A stretch of DNA of 64,000 nucleotides from Salinicola halophilus (GTDB taxonomy: Bacteria; Pseudomonadota; Gammaproteobacteria; Pseudomonadales; Halomonadaceae). The notes under the pieces are model-generated. The model worked only from the letters and a program-made list of their open reading frames with translations, searched no databases and had not been told where the DNA came from. The stretch covers positions 186,001 to 250,000 of the forward strand of contig NZ_PZJV01000002.1 of assembly GCF_003206155.1 (NCBI RefSeq), in the 5' to 3' direction. Positions 1-10,571 of the stretch are shown here, one piece after another. Made by a program: the position numbers and the translations under genes. Position 1 is the stretch's first letter; the number at the start of each line of letters is the position of its first letter.

Positions 1-2317
<2,317 letters not shown>

Positions 2318-2329
2318 TCAGCGGGCGGT

Positions 2330-2353
2330 GACCGGCGCATTCACGCGCCGGTC
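2330..2353. terminator. Hairpin between lactonase and icd genes
   Basis: A perfect 9-bp inverted repeat (GACCGGCGC, six-base loop, GCGCCGGTC) lies just downstream of the reverse-strand lactonase gene. No T-run follows, so it may be a weak terminator or an mRNA 3'-end stabiliser. Confidence 0.5.
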
Positions 2354-2382
2354 GCCGCGGCGTGGGTGGTGTGCCGCGTCGC

Positions 2383-3450
2383 TCAGTCGTAGGCGACGAT
2401 CTCCACCCAGTTGGCCTGGTTGCCGGCCGGGGCGTCGCTGACATGGCTCAATCGGCCGTCGCTATCGTCGATTCGGTAGAGCGCGAGGTGATCGCTCAGC
2501 TCGCCGGCGGCGATGAGATAGCCACCCAGCGGGTCGATCTCGAAGCCGCGGGGTCGAGAGACGGTCTCCACGCTCTCGATGAAGCGCGCCGCACCGGTAT
2601 TGGGGTCGACGGCGAGGACGTTCAGCGTGCTGCTGGTGCGCTCGGACACGTAGAGGTGGCGACCGTTGGGGCTGACGTGAAGATCGGCGGCCCAGATGCG
2701 CGGCGTATCATCGCCTTCGGGAATGTCCTGCTGGCGCATGCCGTGGGCCAGAGAGCTGCCCTCTGCGATGCCTGGACACACGCTGAGCTCAGTGAGCTGG
2801 CCGCTTTCGGCATCGAAGGCGAACGTCGTCACGTCGGCCGAGAACTCGCCGAGCACGTAGATGAAGCGCCCGCAGGGGGAGAAGACGAGGTGGCGAGGCC
2901 CTTCGGCCTGTGCGGTGTCGATCCTTGGGGGATCGTTGGGCGCGAGCGTGCCATCGAAATGGAACTGCTCGATATGATCGTCGCCCAGGCTAGTGGCGAA
3001 GGCGTAACGGTTGTCCGGCGAGGTGAGAATGGCATGGGCGTGAGTACCGACTTCCACGGTCTGCGTGGCATCGCCGGCCACCCCGTCGGCGTCGATGGGG
3101 CTCACGCTGACGCAGCTGTCGCCGTAGGAGGCGGCGAGCAGATAACGCCCGCTGCGGTCGACGGCGATGTAGGCCATGCTCCCCTGGAGCGCGCCGCTGC
3201 CGAGCGGGGTGAGGTCGCCGCTGTCGGGATCGATCCGGTAGCTCAGCACGCGCAGCGGTTCGCTACGAACCGCTGCGTAGAGAAAACGCTGGTCGGGGCT
3301 CACCGCCAGCGGCATGACGTTGTTGCCGGCCTCTGTGGTGCCCAGCGACTCGAGCTTCTCGGTCTGGCGGTCGAAGCGGTAGCGGCCGATGGTGCCGTCA
3401 CCGGCATTGGCGACGAAAACGAGCGTATCGCGCTCGGGGGCGGTAGACAT
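2383..3450 (-). CDS. pgl: Lactonase family beta-propeller protein, probable 6-phosphogluconolactonase (YbhE type)
   Basis: 355 residues, the usual length of the YbhE/Pgl lactonase family (seven-bladed propeller). The sequence shows repeated blade units of the form SPDxRFLYAA, SPDNRYAFAT, SPCGRFIYVLGEF and SPNGRHLYVSER, and ends in the family-like GNQANWVEIV. Family members hydrolyse 6-phosphogluconolactone in the pentose phosphate or Entner-Doudoroff route, but some act on other lactones, so the substrate is inferred. There is no signal peptide. The gene is monocistronic, with a palindrome about 100 bp upstream of the start that could be an operator. Confidence 0.85.
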   Translation of the reverse strand: MSTAPERDTLVFVANAGDGTIGRYRFDRQTEKLESLGTTEAGNNVMPLAVSPDQRFLYAAVRSEPLRVLSYRIDPDSGDLTPLGSGALQGSMAYIAVDRSGRYLLAASYGDSCVSVSPIDADGVAGDATQTVEVGTHAHAILTSPDNRYAFATSLGDDHIEQFHFDGTLAPNDPPRIDTAQAEGPRHLVFSPCGRFIYVLGEFSADVTTFAFDAESGQLTELSVCPGIAEGSSLAHGMRQQDIPEGDDTPRIWAADLHVSPNGRHLYVSERTSSTLNVLAVDPNTGAARFIESVETVSRPRGFEIDPLGGYLIAAGELSDHLALYRIDDSDGRLSHVSDAPAGNQANWVEIVAYD

Positions 3451-3548
3451 GATGAAGGCTCTCCCTGTCGATGAGTGGGGCGATGGACCCGGTTATGATA
3501 CTGGCCCGTCGATAGAGGGCCGTACCGAGGGCGGGCATGGCCCCGAAC

Positions 3549-3566
3549 GATATCGGTCCCGATATC
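3549..3566. promoter_or_regulatory. Candidate operator palindrome upstream of the lactonase gene
   Basis: GATATCGG, two bases, CCGATATC is a perfect 8-bp inverted repeat about 100 bp upstream of the lactonase start. It looks like a dimeric repressor site. The cognate regulator is unknown. Confidence 0.4.
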
Positions 3567-3642
3567 AGCAGGCTCGTTGTAGCACCGCGAGCGGGGTAGC
3601 GTCGATCAAGCGTCGCCGCGTCGCGGCACTGTTGACTGCGGA

Positions 3643-4662
3643 TCAGCGTTCGCGTGAGCGCCGTTTTTCGAGTTTGGCCTGGAGTAGCCCGAGAATGGCG
3701 CGCTCGTCGGGGCTCGTCAGATCGTCGTCGTTTTCGATCTCGGTCTCGACCAGCTTGCGAAAGTGCTCGAGCGTGCGGCCGTCGAGATAGCTCTCCACCA
3801 CCCGTGGATCGATGTAGCTCGCCTTGGCGATGCTCGGCGTGTTGCCGAGTTTCTGCGCGACGTGCTCGACCGCCTGGCGCACGTTCTTCTCGCTGACTTT
3901 TTCGTCGTCGCCGACACCGAACTCCTCGAGCGCCAGCGCGGCCAGCGAGGTGCCGGCCCAGGTCCGGAAATCCTTGGCGCTGAAGCGCTCGCCCATCACT
4001 TCGTGGATGTAGTCGTTGAGGTCGTGGCTGTCGACGCGGACCTTGTTGCCGTCCTCATCGAAGTACTTGAAGATCTCGTAGCCCGGCACGTCGTCCAGTT
4101 CGCCGACGATCTCGGCGAGCTTGTCGTCTTCTACCACGCGGTGCTGGTGCTGCCCGCTCTTGCCCTGGTAGTCGAAGATCAGCTCGTCACCCTCGATGGT
4201 GAGATGCTTGGAGCGCATGGTGGTCAGCCCGTAGGACTCGTTCTCCTGGCGGTAGCGCTCGCTGCCGGGGCGGAAATAGGCGCTGTCGATCAGTCGCACC
4301 ATACAGGCGAGCACTTTCTCCCGCGGCAGCCCCTCGAGCGTCATGTGCTGACCGGTGATACGTCGCATCGGCGTCAGTCGCCCGGCGAACTCGACGATAC
4401 GATCGAACTTCAGGGCCTCGCGTTTCTCCCGCCATTTGGCGTTGTAGACGTACTGCTTGCGCCCGGCCGAGTCGCGGCCCGTGGCGTGAATATGGTGGCG
4501 CTCGTCGAGCACGATCTCGACGTCGTGCCACGCCGGTGGAATCGCCAATGAGGCGATCCACTTCCGCCACGCCTTGTCCTTGAGCGTCTCGCCGTCGGCA
4601 TAGCGGTAGGTAAACCCCTTGCCGGAACGCTTGCGCGTCACGCGGGGAGCATCATTGGTCAT
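3643..4662 (-). CDS. DNA topoisomerase IB (bacterial poxvirus-like)
   Basis: Relaxes supercoils through a 3'-phosphotyrosyl intermediate. 339 residues from ATG 4662, chosen because AAAGGAGT sits 6 bp upstream; an in-frame ATG 17 codons earlier has no such site. Catalytic elements visible: the MRSKHL region (Arg150), Lys in YQGKSGQ (about 168), DFRTWAG (Arg233) and the nucleophile Tyr283 in SYIDPRV. The position of the poxviral catalytic His is Asn (GNTP), as is usual in bacterial members. Bacterial TopIB genes are scattered and dispensable; the neighbours give no functional hint. Confidence 0.93.
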   Translation of the reverse strand: MTNDAPRVTRKRSGKGFTYRYADGETLKDKAWRKWIASLAIPPAWHDVEIVLDERHHIHATGRDSAGRKQYVYNAKWREKREALKFDRIVEFAGRLTPMRRITGQHMTLEGLPREKVLACMVRLIDSAYFRPGSERYRQENESYGLTTMRSKHLTIEGDELIFDYQGKSGQHQHRVVEDDKLAEIVGELDDVPGYEIFKYFDEDGNKVRVDSHDLNDYIHEVMGERFSAKDFRTWAGTSLAALALEEFGVGDDEKVSEKNVRQAVEHVAQKLGNTPSIAKASYIDPRVVESYLDGRTLEHFRKLVETEIENDDDLTSPDERAILGLLQAKLEKRRSRER

Positions 4663-4890
4663 GGCAAACTCCTTTTGCCTTGGCCCGAAAGCGGTGGAAA
4701 ACCGAATCAGCATAGTTCACTGGCACACGTATAGACGGCGCGTGAGCATTGGCGCGTCTGAGTATCGCCGTGCACGCGCTTCGGTACGCGCGACTCTCGT
4801 CGTCGCGCCGGGCCCAAGGCGAAGCGGGGCAGGGCGCGCGCGGGCTCGTTTCGGCTAGACTCGGGAAGCATTTCGACGAGGAAGAGAGTC

Positions 4891-6135
4891 ATGATCGGGC
4901 GAGTTCAATGGATTTGGCACCGGTTGCACCGGTCGCTGTGGTACCGCGCGACGATCTATTCGTTGGCCGGCGTCGCGACGGCGCTGATCGCCTGGCTCGC
5001 GACGCCGTGGCTCGAGGTGCCGTCGATCCTGAAAGTGGGGGCGACCGCCGTCGACGACATTCTCAACATCATCGCCTCGAGCATGCTGGCGGTGACGACC
5101 TTCTCGCTCAGCGCGATGGTCACCGCCTACGGCTCGGCGACCAGCAACGTGAGCCCCCGGGCGACGCTACTGCTGATCGAGGATCGAGTCACCCAGAACA
5201 CGCTGGCGACCTTCATCGGCGCGTTTCTCTTCAGCCTGGTGGGTATCGTGGCGCTGGCAGCCGGGATCTACGACGCGGACGGTCGTACGCTGCTGTTCGG
5301 CGCCACGCTGGTGGTGATCGTGCTGGTGGTCTATCAGCTGATCAAGTGGGCGGGGTATCTCACTCGACTGGGGCGGGTGAGGGACACGATCGCCAAGATA
5401 GAAAGAGCGGCGAGCGATGCCTTCAAGACGCGCATCGACAACCCACACCTCGGCGGCCAGGCGACGCCGCCATCGCTGCCGCAGGGGCTCTCGCCGGTGC
5501 GCGCCGGCAAGATCGGCTATATCCAGCACATCGACATGAAGCGTCTCGGCACGCTGGCGAACGACAGCGCGCAGGCGATCTACGTGCGGGAACTGCCCGG
5601 CAAGTACGTCGATGAGACGACCGTGCTGGCGCTGACCGGGCCGCTCGACGACGAGCGCGCCGACAAGATCGCGGCGGCCTTCACCATCGGCCCGTCGCGA
5701 CGCTACGAGCAGGATCCGCGCTTCGGCATCATCGTGCTCGCCGAGGTGGCCTCGAAGGCCCTTTCGCCGGGGATCAACGACTCCGGTACGGCCATCGACG
5801 TCATCGGCTGCGGCGTTCGCGTCCTGACGCCCTGGGTTCGTCACGCCGCCGACGGCATCGATGAGGTCGACCAGCCCGTCGCTCACGTCTACGTCGATCC
5901 GCTGCGCTCCGAGGACATCTTCGACGACTTCTTCACGCCGATCTCCCGCGACGGTGCCTCCGCGGTCGAGATCGGAATCCGCCTTCAGAAAGGGCTGATT
6001 TCGCTTGCTGCGGCCGGCGACGACAACGAGCGACAGCTCGCCCGTCGCTACATGCAGCGGGTGGTGCAGCGCTTCGATCAGGGCCTGATCCTCGAAGAGG
6101 ACAAGGCGCGCGTTCGCGACCTGCTTCGCACCTAA
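4891..6135 (+). CDS. DUF2254 family membrane protein
   Basis: 414 residues. Hydrophobic segments near residues 20-40, 55-75, 105-125 and 130-150 form a membrane N-terminal half. The C-terminal half is soluble and carries the family's LSPGINDSGTAIDVI motif. This is the DUF2254 family, of unknown function; nothing in the context (divergent from topoisomerase IB, upstream of gbdR) suggests a role. The start ATG is preceded by GAGGAAGAGAG. An odd feature is a long ORF on the opposite strand, which is a GC-skew shadow. Confidence 0.85.
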   Translation: MIGRVQWIWHRLHRSLWYRATIYSLAGVATALIAWLATPWLEVPSILKVGATAVDDILNIIASSMLAVTTFSLSAMVTAYGSATSNVSPRATLLLIEDRVTQNTLATFIGAFLFSLVGIVALAAGIYDADGRTLLFGATLVVIVLVVYQLIKWAGYLTRLGRVRDTIAKIERAASDAFKTRIDNPHLGGQATPPSLPQGLSPVRAGKIGYIQHIDMKRLGTLANDSAQAIYVRELPGKYVDETTVLALTGPLDDERADKIAAAFTIGPSRRYEQDPRFGIIVLAEVASKALSPGINDSGTAIDVIGCGVRVLTPWVRHAADGIDEVDQPVAHVYVDPLRSEDIFDDFFTPISRDGASAVEIGIRLQKGLISLAAAGDDNERQLARRYMQRVVQRFDQGLILEEDKARVRDLLRT

Positions 6136-6211
6136 CGATTGTCATAAACCTATGCCTTCCAGGCCTAAACTGTTCCAAAAGCGACACTCGACTAGTCGTG
6201 AGCGCTGCCAA

Positions 6212-6219
6212 TGTCGCAA
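6212..6219 (+). promoter_or_regulatory. TGTCGCAA motif upstream of gbdR
   Basis: One exact copy of TGTCGCAA lies 216 bp before the gbdR start; an inverted GCGACA lies at 6181-6186. The same word occurs upstream of three catabolic units of the betaine set, so this could be a GbdR autoregulatory half-site. Support from one copy alone is weak. Confidence 0.3.
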
Positions 6220-6427
6220 TGAGATAAAAACGCATGCGTGTAAAGATTGCCGGGATTAGAGTCGAAATCGAGCCGACATAGATCGGAACGGGCCGTCGAA
6301 CGGGGTATGACGATGGCCCCCGGTGGCTGCCGCGAAGGGCCTTCGAACGGGCCGCTTCTCCGGCGAATCGGGACCAGGGAAACGCCAATAACAATGACCA
6401 CCGACCTATCCTTGGAGGAGACTAGAC

Positions 6428-7549
6428 ATGGCACACCTGCCCGGCTCTGGCGTCGTCCAACACGACGATACCGCCGCCCCCCAGACTCTCGGATTCCTGC
6501 TGCTCGACGATTTCACGCTGATTTCGCTGGCGTCGACCATCGAACCGCTGCGCATGGCCAATCAGCTCGCCGGACGGGAGCTCTATCGCTGGTACGTCCT
6601 GACGCTCGACGGCACGCCGGTGCGCGCCAGCGACGGCATGCAGATCACCCCGGATGCCGGCGCCCACTCGGCGCTCCAGCTCGACTGGCTGGTGGTCTGT
6701 GGCGGCGTGGCGCCGCTGCGCTCGGCGACCCCGTCGCTGGTCGCCTGGCTGCAGAGTCGCGCCCGGCGCGTGCGGCGTATCGGTTCGGTGTGTACCGGTA
6801 GCTGGGCGCTGGCGCAGGCCGGCCTGCTCGACGGCTACGAGGCGAGTATCCACTGGGAGTGTCTGGCGGCGATGCAGGAGGCTTATCCGCGGGCGGCCTG
6901 GAGCACCCGGCTCTTCTCCATCGATCGCGACCGCTTCACGGCCTCCGGCGGTACCGCGCCGCTGGACATGATGCTCAACCTGATCCGCCGCGATCACGGG
7001 CGTGAACTCTCCGCGGCGATTTCGGAGATGTTCATCTGCGAACGGGTGCGCGGTGAAGAGGATCAGCAGCGCGTGCCGCTCAAGCACATGCTGGGCACCA
7101 CCCAGCCCAAGCTGCTCGAAATCGTGGCGCTGATGGAAGCCAACATCGAAGAGCCGATCGAGCTCGACGCGCTGGCAAGCTACGTCGGCGTCTCCCGGCG
7201 CCAGCTCGAGCGACTCTTTCAGCGCCATCTCCACGGCTCGCCGTCGCGCTACTACCTCAAGCTGCGTCTTACCCGGGCGCGCCAGCTGCTCAAGCAGACC
7301 TCGCTGCCGATCATCGAGATCGCCTCGGCCTGCGGGTTCGTCTCCACGCCGCACTTCTCCAAGTGCTATCGCGAGACCTTCGGGACGCCACCGCGAGAGG
7401 ATCGCAACGAGTCGATCCGCTTCCAGCGTCTGTCACCGCTGACCGACCCGAACCTGGCCCACGACTCGCTGCTGCAGATCAGCAGCGCCAGCGTCGCGCT
7501 GGACCACGCCCATGGCGAACCCACCTACGCGAGCGTCGCACTGAACTAG
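6428..7549 (+). CDS. gbdR: GbdR, AraC-family activator of glycine betaine catabolism
   Basis: 373 residues. The N-terminal DJ-1/PfpI (GATase1-like) domain at about 20-190 carries the nucleophile-elbow segment VCTGSWALA (Cys122). The C-terminal AraC double helix-turn-helix at about 235-335 has YVGVSRRQLERLFQ and CGFVSTPHFSKCYRE. The stretch HGRELSAAISEMF and VPLKHMLGTTQPKL resembles Pseudomonas GbdR closely, as far as I recall that protein. GbdR senses betaine/dimethylglycine and activates gbcAB, dgcAB and soxBDAG, all present in this window, which supports the assignment over the related ArgR, CdhR and SouR regulators. GGAGGA lies 7 bp before the start. Confidence 0.92.
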   Translation: MAHLPGSGVVQHDDTAAPQTLGFLLLDDFTLISLASTIEPLRMANQLAGRELYRWYVLTLDGTPVRASDGMQITPDAGAHSALQLDWLVVCGGVAPLRSATPSLVAWLQSRARRVRRIGSVCTGSWALAQAGLLDGYEASIHWECLAAMQEAYPRAAWSTRLFSIDRDRFTASGGTAPLDMMLNLIRRDHGRELSAAISEMFICERVRGEEDQQRVPLKHMLGTTQPKLLEIVALMEANIEEPIELDALASYVGVSRRQLERLFQRHLHGSPSRYYLKLRLTRARQLLKQTSLPIIEIASACGFVSTPHFSKCYRETFGTPPREDRNESIRFQRLSPLTDPNLAHDSLLQISSASVALDHAHGEPTYASVALN

Positions 7550-7579
7550 CCGGTCACTGCCGTGTCGTCGCCCGTCGTC

Positions 7580-7607
7580 CGATCGCTCGACTCTCGTTGA
7601 GCGATCG
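7580..7607. terminator. Hairpin downstream of gbdR
   Basis: CGATCGCTC, ten-base loop, GAGCGATCG: a perfect 9-bp stem 30 bp after the gbdR stop. GC-rich sequence rather than a T-run follows, so intrinsic termination is uncertain. Confidence 0.5.
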
Positions 7608-8015
7608 GGCGGCGGGCGGCTTCGTATCGGGAGTGCCGACTCGCGCCGCGCTCGCTCGCTTTACGGCAACCCGTCAGATGCCTCCCCCCTGTCGGTCGAT
7701 ATTGCCTCCGTTAAGCGATCGGCGTCCCCATTCCTCCCGCTGCGACAAACCACCGCGATCCGCCTTCAGCGCCCATGACCCCTGGCGTGGGGGTGATCGG
7801 TCGTGCCGAATGATAGTTAGCCTGCTCAACTTTTCGCTCCATCGGCCGTTGTCTCGCGTAGGCCGGAGGTACGTGCAAAGCGCCAGTCGCGCACCGCGAC
7901 GGGGCACAGGCGCTTCCGGCTGCGAGCGACCCGGTCTGCCCCCGGGAGGCACGCCGCCTCACCGCCAGGCTCGCCGTCACGCTCGCGCCACTCACTCTTT
8001 TGCAAGGAGCCGTCG
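7608..8015. other. Gene-free interval between gbdR and the stator genes
   Basis: About 400 bp with no ORF that looks like a gene: codon use is poor in all frames and no ribosome binding site precedes a credible start. It presumably holds the promoter of the motA-like gene. GAGCCG-type purine-rich sequence and AAGGAG lie just before the 8016 start. Confidence 0.5.
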
Positions 8016-8840
8016 ATGAACCCCTCGACGCTGATAGGTATCTTCGCCAGCGTGCTGCTTCTGGTGTGCGTTCTCTTCTTTACCGCCGAATCCCCGGACA
8101 GCTTCGTCAACCTGCCGGGGCTGGCGCTGGTCGTCACGGGCACGCTGGCGGCGACCTTCATCAGCTACCCGCTCAAGGAAGTGGTTCGCGTCGTGCGACT
8201 GGTCGGGGTGGTGTTCCAGCGGGAGAACACCTTCGTTCGAGACGACATCGACGAGCTGGTGGCACTCTCGCGGCTCTGGACCAAGGGCGACGTGCGAGCG
8301 GTGGAAAGCGAACTCGAATACGTGCGCAATCCGTTTCTTCGCTCCGGGGTGCAGCTGCTCATCGCCAACACCAAGGAGGATGAGATATTCGACGTGCTGC
8401 AGTGGCGCATCACCCGGCTGAAGGCGCAAGAGCAGGCCGACGCGCAGATCTTCCGCACCATGGCGACCTACGCCCCGGCGTTCGGCATGATCGGCACGCT
8501 GGTGGGGCTGGTGAACATGCTCGAGGTCATCGACGCGGGCAGTCTGAACATCATCGGCCCGCGCATGGCGGTCGCGCTGCTGACCACCTTCTACGGCATT
8601 CTGCTGGCCAATCTGATCTTCAAGCCGATCGCGGTGAAGCTCGAGCGGCGCACCGAGGAGCGCCTGATCACCATGAACATGGTGATGGAAGGGATCTCCC
8701 TGATGAGCAAGCGTCGGCTGCCGTCGTTCATCGAGGAGACGCTGAACTCCTTCGTGGTCAGCTATCGCGACGAGATTCGCGATCGCAACGTCAAGCCGCG
8801 GCCCACCGCCGGGGCGTCGGCTTCGGCCACCGAGGAGTAA
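8016..8840 (+). CDS. MotA/PomA-family proton or sodium channel stator protein
   Basis: 274 residues with four predicted membrane helices: two near the N-terminus (about 5-25 and 32-50) and two at about 150-170 and 185-205. The pair around TYAPAFGMIGTLVGLVNML carries the conserved proline and glycines of the MotA/TolQ/ExbB superfamily. Partner is the following OmpA/MotB gene. Together such pairs use ion flow to drive a flagellar rotor or another machine. No flagellar or chemotaxis gene is in the window, so this may be an orphan or second stator set. AAGGAGCC precedes the start. Confidence 0.88.
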   Translation: MNPSTLIGIFASVLLLVCVLFFTAESPDSFVNLPGLALVVTGTLAATFISYPLKEVVRVVRLVGVVFQRENTFVRDDIDELVALSRLWTKGDVRAVESELEYVRNPFLRSGVQLLIANTKEDEIFDVLQWRITRLKAQEQADAQIFRTMATYAPAFGMIGTLVGLVNMLEVIDAGSLNIIGPRMAVALLTTFYGILLANLIFKPIAVKLERRTEERLITMNMVMEGISLMSKRRLPSFIEETLNSFVVSYRDEIRDRNVKPRPTAGASASATEE

Positions 8841-8844
8841 CGCC

Positions 8845-9513
8845 ATGCGCCAGCGAGACATGCAGCATCTGCTGACGCCGCCCGCCGCGGCGGCGGCGGA
8901 AGACGAAGGCTGGCTGACCAGCTATCTCGATGTGCTCACGCTGCTGCTGACCCTGTTCGTGCTGCTGCTGTCGCTCATCCCGCGGGGGGAGACGACCGAT
9001 ACCCAGGCCGATAGCCGCACCGAGTCTGCCGCGGTGACGCCGCGGGACGCCGGACTCGAGCCGCTCAACGACGGCCTCGAACCGCGGCTGGCGGGCCTCG
9101 AGATCGCGGGCGTGCGCGTCATGAAAGGGCAGCAGGGGATCACGCTGCGTATCGACGACGACCTGCTCTTCCCCAGCGGTCAGGCCACCCTGACCGCCGA
9201 GGGGCGCGATGTGATCGCCGGTCTCGCCGAGGATATCCAGAGCTTCGACGGTGACATGTCGGTCGAGGGGCACACCGACAGCGTACCGATCGCCACGCGC
9301 CGGTTTCCTTCCAACTGGGATCTCTCCGCCGCGCGGGCGATTGCCGTGGTGCGCTACCTCGGCGCGCAGGGCATCGACACCTCGCGGCTACGCGCCATCG
9401 GCTACGGCGACACTCGCCCGATGGCGGACAACGCCACGGCAGCCGGCCGCGCGGCCAATCGGCGCGTCGATATCCTGCTGCATCGACAGCCTGGCGCATC
9501 GGCAGACGGGTAG
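8845..9513 (+). CDS. MotB/OmpA-family stator partner
   Basis: 222 residues. A single N-terminal membrane helix at about 24-44 (YLDVLTLLLTLFVLLLS) contains Asp29 at the place of the ion-binding aspartate of MotB. The C-terminal OmpA-like peptidoglycan-binding domain shows VEGHTDSVPI, NWDLSAARA and GYGDTRPMADN. The gene starts 4 bp after the MotA-like stop, so the two are cotranscribed. It is shorter than classical MotB (about 300 residues), mainly in the linker, which hints at a specialised stator. Confidence 0.88.
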   Translation: MRQRDMQHLLTPPAAAAAEDEGWLTSYLDVLTLLLTLFVLLLSLIPRGETTDTQADSRTESAAVTPRDAGLEPLNDGLEPRLAGLEIAGVRVMKGQQGITLRIDDDLLFPSGQATLTAEGRDVIAGLAEDIQSFDGDMSVEGHTDSVPIATRRFPSNWDLSAARAIAVVRYLGAQGIDTSRLRAIGYGDTRPMADNATAAGRAANRRVDILLHRQPGASADG

Positions 9514-9526
9514 CGGGCAGCCGAGG

Positions 9527-10432
9527 CTAGATGAGCCCCGGCTCCTGGCGCAGACGGGACTGCACCAGGTCGACGAAGGCCCGGGCTCTCGCGGTGATGC
9601 CGTGCCGGTCGGGGTGGATGGCGATGATCTCCAGCGGCGCCGGTGTCAGATCGAGGGCGATCTCCAGCAGTTCGCCGGCGTCGATCCACGGCTGGCAGAA
9701 ATGCCGCGGGATGATCGCAAAGCCGATACCCGCCCGGGCACCGGCGATCAGCAGGGTGGAGCTGTCGACGCGATACCGCGCGGGTACCTTGAGAGAGATC
9801 GCCTGGCCCGAGGCGTCAAGGAAGTGCCACGGGTTCGCCTCCAGCGCAGTCAGCGTCGACAGACACGGCAGCGTGGTCAGTTCGTGAATGGACCCGGGGC
9901 GGCCGTGCTCGGCGATCACGCTCGGCGCCGCTACCACTACGCTCTCCATCGTCACCAGCGACCGCACCACCATGGCGCTGTCGGCGAGCTTGCCGCGGTG
10001 ATAGCTGATCGAGACATCGACGTCGCGTTTGACCGGGTCCAGCGGCGCCATGCTGGTGACACAGTCGAGCGCCACGCCGGGGTGCGCGGCCACGAATGCC
10101 GCCACGCCGTCGTTGAGCCAGCGAACCGCGAACTCCGACGGAATCGCCACCGTGAGCTTGCCGCTCAGCGCGTCGTCGCTTTCGCCCAGGTCGTTCTCCA
10201 GCTCTTCGAGTGCGGCGATCAGGCAGTGCGCGCGTTCGTACAGCCGTCTGCCACTCGGTGTCAGACGGAGGTGGCGCGTGTTGCGCAACACCAGCGGCTG
10301 GGCGAGCTCGGTCTCGAACTGGGCGAGCTGGCGGGCGACGGTGGACTTGGGGACGCCGAGCGCTTTCGACGCCGCCAGGATCGAGCCCTGCTCGGCGACG
10401 CTGACGAAGATTCTGAGATGATTGAGGTTCAT
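9527..10432 (-). CDS. LysR family transcriptional regulator
   Basis: 301 residues from ATG 10432 (MNLNHLRIFVSVAEQGSILA). The N-terminal winged helix-turn-helix is at about 3-60 (ASKALGVPKSTVARQLAQFE), followed by a substrate-binding domain. It is transcribed divergently from the aceE paralogue with a 139-bp gap, so it most likely controls that gene and itself. A near-perfect palindrome lies 14 bp upstream of its own start. The effector cannot be read from sequence. In-frame extension upstream to 10726 would overlap the aceE gene and is rejected. Confidence 0.88.
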   Translation of the reverse strand: MNLNHLRIFVSVAEQGSILAASKALGVPKSTVARQLAQFETELAQPLVLRNTRHLRLTPSGRRLYERAHCLIAALEELENDLGESDDALSGKLTVAIPSEFAVRWLNDGVAAFVAAHPGVALDCVTSMAPLDPVKRDVDVSISYHRGKLADSAMVVRSLVTMESVVVAAPSVIAEHGRPGSIHELTTLPCLSTLTALEANPWHFLDASGQAISLKVPARYRVDSSTLLIAGARAGIGFAIIPRHFCQPWIDAGELLEIALDLTPAPLEIIAIHPDRHGITARARAFVDLVQSRLRQEPGLI

Positions 10433-10442
10433 GGTCCTGAAT

Positions 10443-10461
10443 TCGGGAAACTGTTTCCTGA
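10443..10461. promoter_or_regulatory. Candidate LysR operator between lysR and the aceE paralogue
   Basis: GGAAAC-T-GTTTCC at 10446-10458 is a perfect odd palindrome, extended by TC/GA at the outer ends with one mismatch. It lies in the divergent intergenic region 14 bp from the lysR start, where LysR-type activation and autorepression sites usually lie. Confidence 0.5.
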
Positions 10462-10571
10462 CGGCCCGCGTTGAGCGCGGGAGAGTGGCGATCCTAAGGT
10501 AGCTGCCATTCCCACGCCCCATTGATGCCGCGACATCGCGGTTTGGCGGGGCGCCACAGGAGGCAGAGCCC

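Noticed and set aside
6192-6434. 80-residue reverse frame in the gbdR leader
   Set aside because: No ribosome binding site, composition unlike coding sequence, overlaps the probable gbdR promoter.
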